Source of the DNA: Herpetosiphon sp042688385
Lineage (GTDB): Bacteria; Chloroflexota; Chloroflexia; Chloroflexales; Herpetosiphonaceae
Reading direction: 5' to 3'
Length of the DNA stretch: 64,000 bases
Assembly (NCBI RefSeq): GCF_042688385.1
Contig: NZ_JBHUPY010000018.1
Span: 68,901-132,900 of the forward strand
Below, piece after piece: positions 60,789-64,000 of the stretch (the first letter of the stretch is position 1; the number at the start of each line of letters is the position of its first letter). A model generated the notes under the pieces. The model ran no database searches, was not told where the DNA came from, and saw nothing but the letters and a program-made list of their open reading frames with translations. The position numbers and the translations under genes were made by a program.

Positions 60789-62674
60789 TTGATACACTGA
60801 ATGTATTAAGCCAGCGTCGCCAATGGTTGACGCTGGTTACGTTGTTAATTGGGCTATTAATTGGCTTGGGGCTTGTATCCAATCGCCAATGGCAAGTGCC
60901 GTTGAATATTGGCTTAGAAGAGGGCATCAACAACGATGCTCCGTTTGTTGTGGGCTTTAATGCTGGCGAACAATTGCCCGATCGCTCAGCGCGCTACCGT
61001 TGGTCGAGCCTGAATGCAGAATTGCGTTTCCCCTATGTGGCGCAACGCAACTATTGGCTCGATTTGCCGCAACTCACAGGCAATCCAGCTAGTTTGATCA
61101 TCGGCACTAGTCAATTTTCCAGCACTGCTGGGCGAGTTTTGCACGTGCTGCTGCCTGCAGATGCAGCTGGAAAAGTGGCGATTAAGGTTGAGCAGCCGAT
61201 TGCTACCGACGACCCGCGTGAATTGGGCGCGGCGTTTAGTGGTGGTCAATTGAGTAGCAGCGGTTGGGCTTGGCCAGCACTTTGGCCAACTTTGGCGTGG
61301 CTCTTTTTGCTCACAACACTTGGCCTAAGCGTGCTCTGGCTTGGCGGTTCGAGCCTTGAAATTGGCTTAGCAGTTGGCTTAACCGGCTTGGGCATTGTGG
61401 CCGCGACGTGGTTTGCACCGTTGCGTGCCAGCTATGCAGCGCCAGCGGTTGCCCAAACAACCTTATATGGCTTGGCTGCGCTTCTGCTGTTGCGCTGGGC
61501 CTTGCCGCCAATGTTGCAGCGCTTGGGCTTAGAAGTTAATCGCGATGTCTTGCGCTGGCTGATTTTGGCGACGGTGCTGGTGTGGTCGCTCAAGTTGGGC
61601 GGGCGGTTGCTGCTCGAACATATGCCAGGCGATATTGGCTTTCATCGCAACCGGATTCATGCGACCAATCTTGGCGATTTGTTTCGTCCATCACGCCATC
61701 GCGGCATCGATTTTCCGTATCCACCAGTCTTGTATGCTTTGTTGCAACCATTGACCTTGACCGGAATTTCGGCTGAATGGTTGTTGCAATTAACCGCAGC
61801 TGCTTGCGAAGCCTTGGCCTTGCCGGTGTTGTTTTGCTTGGGCTTGCGGGCAACTGGCTCACAGCGCGGGTCGCTGCTTGGCGCAATCATCTATGGGCTG
61901 GTGCCAGCTGGCTTTATGACCAACGCTTGGTCGTTTGATTCGCATATTTTCAGCCAATTTGTGGCCTTGCTGTTGGCTGCGTTTATGGTTTGGACGTGGG
62001 AACATTGGCATGAGCGGCGGAATTGGCTTTGGATCACGCTTGGTTTGAGCACGATTGCCCTCGGCCACTTTGGCTTTTATCTCAATACTGGCTTGATGGG
62101 TGGTTTATTGGTGCTATGGCTGTGGTGGCGCGGCCCGCGTTCGCAGGGTTGGGCACTCTTATTCAGCCTTGTGGCAACCCAAGTGTTGGTCTGGGCGGTC
62201 TATTATTCTAGCTTTATCGGGCTATTTTTGCAGCAAGGCCAATCGTTTGCTGAAGGCGGCATGAACGCGGTTAATCAGCGCGAAGCTGTGCCGCGTATGC
62301 AATTGCTGTGGGATATGATCGAGCTTGGTTTTTGGCGACACTATGGTTTATTGCCTGTGCTAATTGCGCCATTTGGCTGGTGGCTGGCGCGCAAGCATCG
62401 CGGTTTGCAGTTGGTGGCTGGCGCAACCTTTGTGGTTAGCCTCGTTTTGGCGGCCTTTCCAATTATCAATGGCTCGACCATTACCACCCGCTGGTTGATG
62501 TTTAGCGCTTGGGCGATTGCACTGACTACCGGAATTGCCCTCGATTGGCTCTGGCAACGCACGCGCTGGGGCCGTTGGCCTGCAATTTTGATTACCAGCG
62601 GTTGTGCAATTTTTGGCATGATTATTTGGTTTGCAGCCATGGTCTATAAAATTCGCCCACCGGAACCGTTTTAA
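60782..62674 (+). CDS. Multi-pass membrane glycosyltransferase-like protein (PMT/GT-C type)
   Basis: A 630-residue membrane protein with a first helix at about 16-33, an external beta domain of about 130 residues, and then 10-11 helices. The loop LLEHMPGDIGFHRNR and the following RHRGIDFPYPPVLYALLQP recall the acidic and Tyr/Pro loops of GT-C enzymes. The acceptor and donor are unknown. It overlaps the alcohol dehydrogenase gene by 7 bases, which argues for coupling. No ribosome-binding site is visible. Confidence 0.75.
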   Translation: MVVDTLNVLSQRRQWLTLVTLLIGLLIGLGLVSNRQWQVPLNIGLEEGINNDAPFVVGFNAGEQLPDRSARYRWSSLNAELRFPYVAQRNYWLDLPQLTGNPASLIIGTSQFSSTAGRVLHVLLPADAAGKVAIKVEQPIATDDPRELGAAFSGGQLSSSGWAWPALWPTLAWLFLLTTLGLSVLWLGGSSLEIGLAVGLTGLGIVAATWFAPLRASYAAPAVAQTTLYGLAALLLLRWALPPMLQRLGLEVNRDVLRWLILATVLVWSLKLGGRLLLEHMPGDIGFHRNRIHATNLGDLFRPSRHRGIDFPYPPVLYALLQPLTLTGISAEWLLQLTAAACEALALPVLFCLGLRATGSQRGSLLGAIIYGLVPAGFMTNAWSFDSHIFSQFVALLLAAFMVWTWEHWHERRNWLWITLGLSTIALGHFGFYLNTGLMGGLLVLWLWWRGPRSQGWALLFSLVATQVLVWAVYYSSFIGLFLQQGQSFAEGGMNAVNQREAVPRMQLLWDMIELGFWRHYGLLPVLIAPFGWWLARKHRGLQLVAGATFVVSLVLAAFPIINGSTITTRWLMFSAWAIALTTGIALDWLWQRTRWGRWPAILITSGCAIFGMIIWFAAMVYKIRPPEPF

Positions 62675-63262
62675 AAGTCAGAAGTCAGAAGTCAAAAGCA
62701 TTAATGCAGAGGGGCAGAAACGATGGCTATTGGCTCTCGGCTTTGGGCTAAGCGAAACATAATCCCAAAAATCTGTGCCAATCTGTGGCTAAAAACGTTC
62801 TTCGTGCTCTTCGCGTCCTTCGCGGTTTCTCGTCCTTCGTGGATCAGATGTTTAACGCAGCGGCGCAGAGAAACGATGACTATGGGCTATTGGCTTTAGG
62901 CTTTGGGCTAAGCGAAACATAATCCCAAAAATCTGTGCCAATCTGTGGCTAAAATAAAGGATGAAGGTTGAATTATGAGGGATGAAAGAGAAGCCAGAAG
63001 TCAAAATTGGGGATCGGCCATTTGGGAATTAAATCAAAATCCCGCAAATCTGTGGCTAAAAACATTCTTCGCGCTCTTCGCGTCCTTCGCGGTTTCTCGT
63101 CCTTCGTGGATCAGATGTTTAACGCAGCGGCGCAGAGAGCGAAAGGATGAGAGATGAAAATGCCAAAGCTGATAGCCAATATCCTTTCAGCGCTTTTTTG
63201 ACTTTTGACTTCTGCCTTTTGGTTTTCTCTATGTTCTATGTTCTTTGCTCTATGTTCTAGGT
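62675..63262. repeat. Heptad-repeat island without MITE
   Basis: The phrase AATCTGTGCCAATCTGTGGC recurs at about 62770 and 62930, with a shorter relative near 63045. CTTCGTGCTCTTCGCGTCCT occurs near 62800 and in a variant near 63070. AGTCAGAAGTCAGAAGTCAA opens the island, and TTCTATGTTCTTTGCTCTAT closes it at the next gene's start. A stretch of about 95 bases (62760-62870) is nearly duplicated at 63045-63140. Confidence 0.85.
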
Positions 63263-63877
63263 ATGCTAAAGATTGAAATATTTGGCGATAGTGCCTTGTT
63301 GATTACAACCGCGCAGCCAGCCCAATTGGCGTTGGCGCTGCGTAATGCCCAATTATTTGGGGTGCTTGATGTGGTCGCAGGGTTGGAAACAGTCACGGTT
63401 GTATTTAATTTGGCTAAGACCAATGCTCGCCAAGTGCGGCGGGGCATTCATCGGCTCCATGTCACCCAGCAAACCTTGCCAACGCCGACCATCCATCGGA
63501 TTCCGCTGCGCTACGATGGCATTGATTTGGCTGAGGTTGCCGAACGCTGCTCGTTGAATATCGAACAGGTGATTGCGTTACATTCGCAGGCTGAATATCG
63601 AGTGGCAATGGTTGGCTTTTTGCCTGGCTTTCCCTATCTCGATGGCTTGCCAGCTGCCTTGCATTTGCCGCGTCGCGCCACCCCACGAGCCAAGGTTGCT
63701 GCTGGCTCGGTTGCGATTGCCAACGATCAAACTGGGATTTACCCACAAAGTTCGCCTGGTGGCTGGCATATTTTGGGTACAACGCCCTTACGCCTGTTTG
63801 ACCCGCAAGCTTCTCCACCAGCCCTGCTCAATGCTGGCGATATTGTCTATTTTGAAAGGATGAAGGATGAGGGATGA
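63263..63877 (+). CDS. pxpB: 5-oxoprolinase subunit (PxpB/KipI)
   Basis: A 204-residue AHS1-family protein, partner of PxpC in bacterial 5-oxoprolinase or allophanate-hydrolase-like complexes. Marks are EIFGDSALLI, the PxYD-like strand IPLRYDGIDLAEVAE, the substrate-loop MVGFLPGFPYLDGLP, PRATPRAKVAAGSVAIAN and GIYPQSSPGGWHILGTTP. The ATG at 63263 is preceded only by a CTAGGT sequence that belongs to the repeat island. PxpC lies 16 kb away at 46029, an unusual split. Confidence 0.92.
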   Translation: MLKIEIFGDSALLITTAQPAQLALALRNAQLFGVLDVVAGLETVTVVFNLAKTNARQVRRGIHRLHVTQQTLPTPTIHRIPLRYDGIDLAEVAERCSLNIEQVIALHSQAEYRVAMVGFLPGFPYLDGLPAALHLPRRATPRAKVAAGSVAIANDQTGIYPQSSPGGWHILGTTPLRLFDPQASPPALLNAGDIVYFERMKDEG

Positions 63878-64000
63878 AGCAAAGGCAAAAGTCAGAAAGC
63901 AAAAGTCAAAAGTCAAAAGGCAAAAAGCAAAACAATAACGCAGAGGCGCAGAGGAACGGGGCTATAGGCTAATGGCTTTGGGCTAGCGGAAGATTGTTCG
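63878..64000. repeat. Heptad-repeat island running off the window
   Basis: GCAAAAGTCAAAAGTCAAAA, then ACGCAGAGGCGCAGAGG, then GGCTATAGGCTAATGGCTTT. The island begins directly at the pxpB stop codon and continues past base 64000. Confidence 0.85.

Overview
The window looks like chromosomal DNA of a filamentous Chloroflexota bacterium, most probably Herpetosiphon or a close relative. This rests on gene content and style: a menaquinone methyltransferase with a UbiX-type partner, CpXC proteins, P/T-rich secreted proteins, multi-domain secreted amylases, and intergenic patches of short phrases repeated with a 7-base period. The taxonomic call is an inference from family knowledge, not a database match. 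Coding density is moderate because about a dozen non-coding repeat islands of 0.15-0.9 kb separate the operons.

Layout. 1-2.7 kb: a truncated RND efflux pump divergent from a MarR regulator. 2.8-5.4 kb: a histidinol-phosphatase-like enzyme and a membrane-anchored Ser/Thr kinase, ending in a terminator facing tmRNA (ssrA, minus strand). 6.3-11.3 kb: a small hypothetical protein, a Nudix hydrolase and a sugar-modification set (DegT aminotransferase, membrane-linked SDR epimerase, nucleotidyltransferase). 11.3-14.2 kb: a copper operon (copZ-copA). 14.9-17.7 kb: a GT4 glycosyltransferase, a BldC-like small regulator, and a SAP-domain gene bracketed by a perfect 20-bp direct repeat. 17.7-21.3 kb: a minus-strand operon of PHP/AlbA protein, UbiX and MenG. 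21.5-25.0 kb: four ParB/parS-like sites and a DnaA-box palindrome around a UPF0173 hydrolase and a GH31 glycosidase. 25.3-33.6 kb: two large secreted GH13 amylases. 33.8-39.1 kb: an alkyltransferase-like protein, a xylose-type ABC importer and a REC-HTH-REC regulator. 39.7-46.0 kb: a secreted 5'-nucleotidase, a small membrane protein, an HD hydrolase and a kelch adhesin-like protein. 46.0-50.4 kb: PxpC, PyrD, a bifunctional nuclease, then a noncoding block dense in DnaA-box-like sequences followed by AT-rich DNA, and an ANTAR response regulator. 50.5-64.0 kb: small membrane proteins and lipoproteins, GNAT, AIM24, two membrane glycosyltransferases, FadD with two CpXC proteins, an iron-type alcohol dehydrogenase, and PxpB.

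The genes suggest a starch-degrading, surface-polysaccharide-making, copper-managing heterotroph: extracellular amylases release maltodextrins, the GH31 enzyme can trim alpha-glycosides inside the cell, and the ABC importer takes up a pentose or hexose. The most striking non-gene content is (a) a MITE-like family of GC-rich palindromes with TGTA(A/C)TGGTTCA terminal inverted repeats, present in nine places, (b) islands built from several unrelated heptanucleotide repeats, and (c) origin-type signals (parS cluster, DnaA-box clusters, 10-bp tandem repeats) suggesting the window lies close to the replication origin. No tRNA, rRNA, CRISPR array, transposase or integrase gene was seen.
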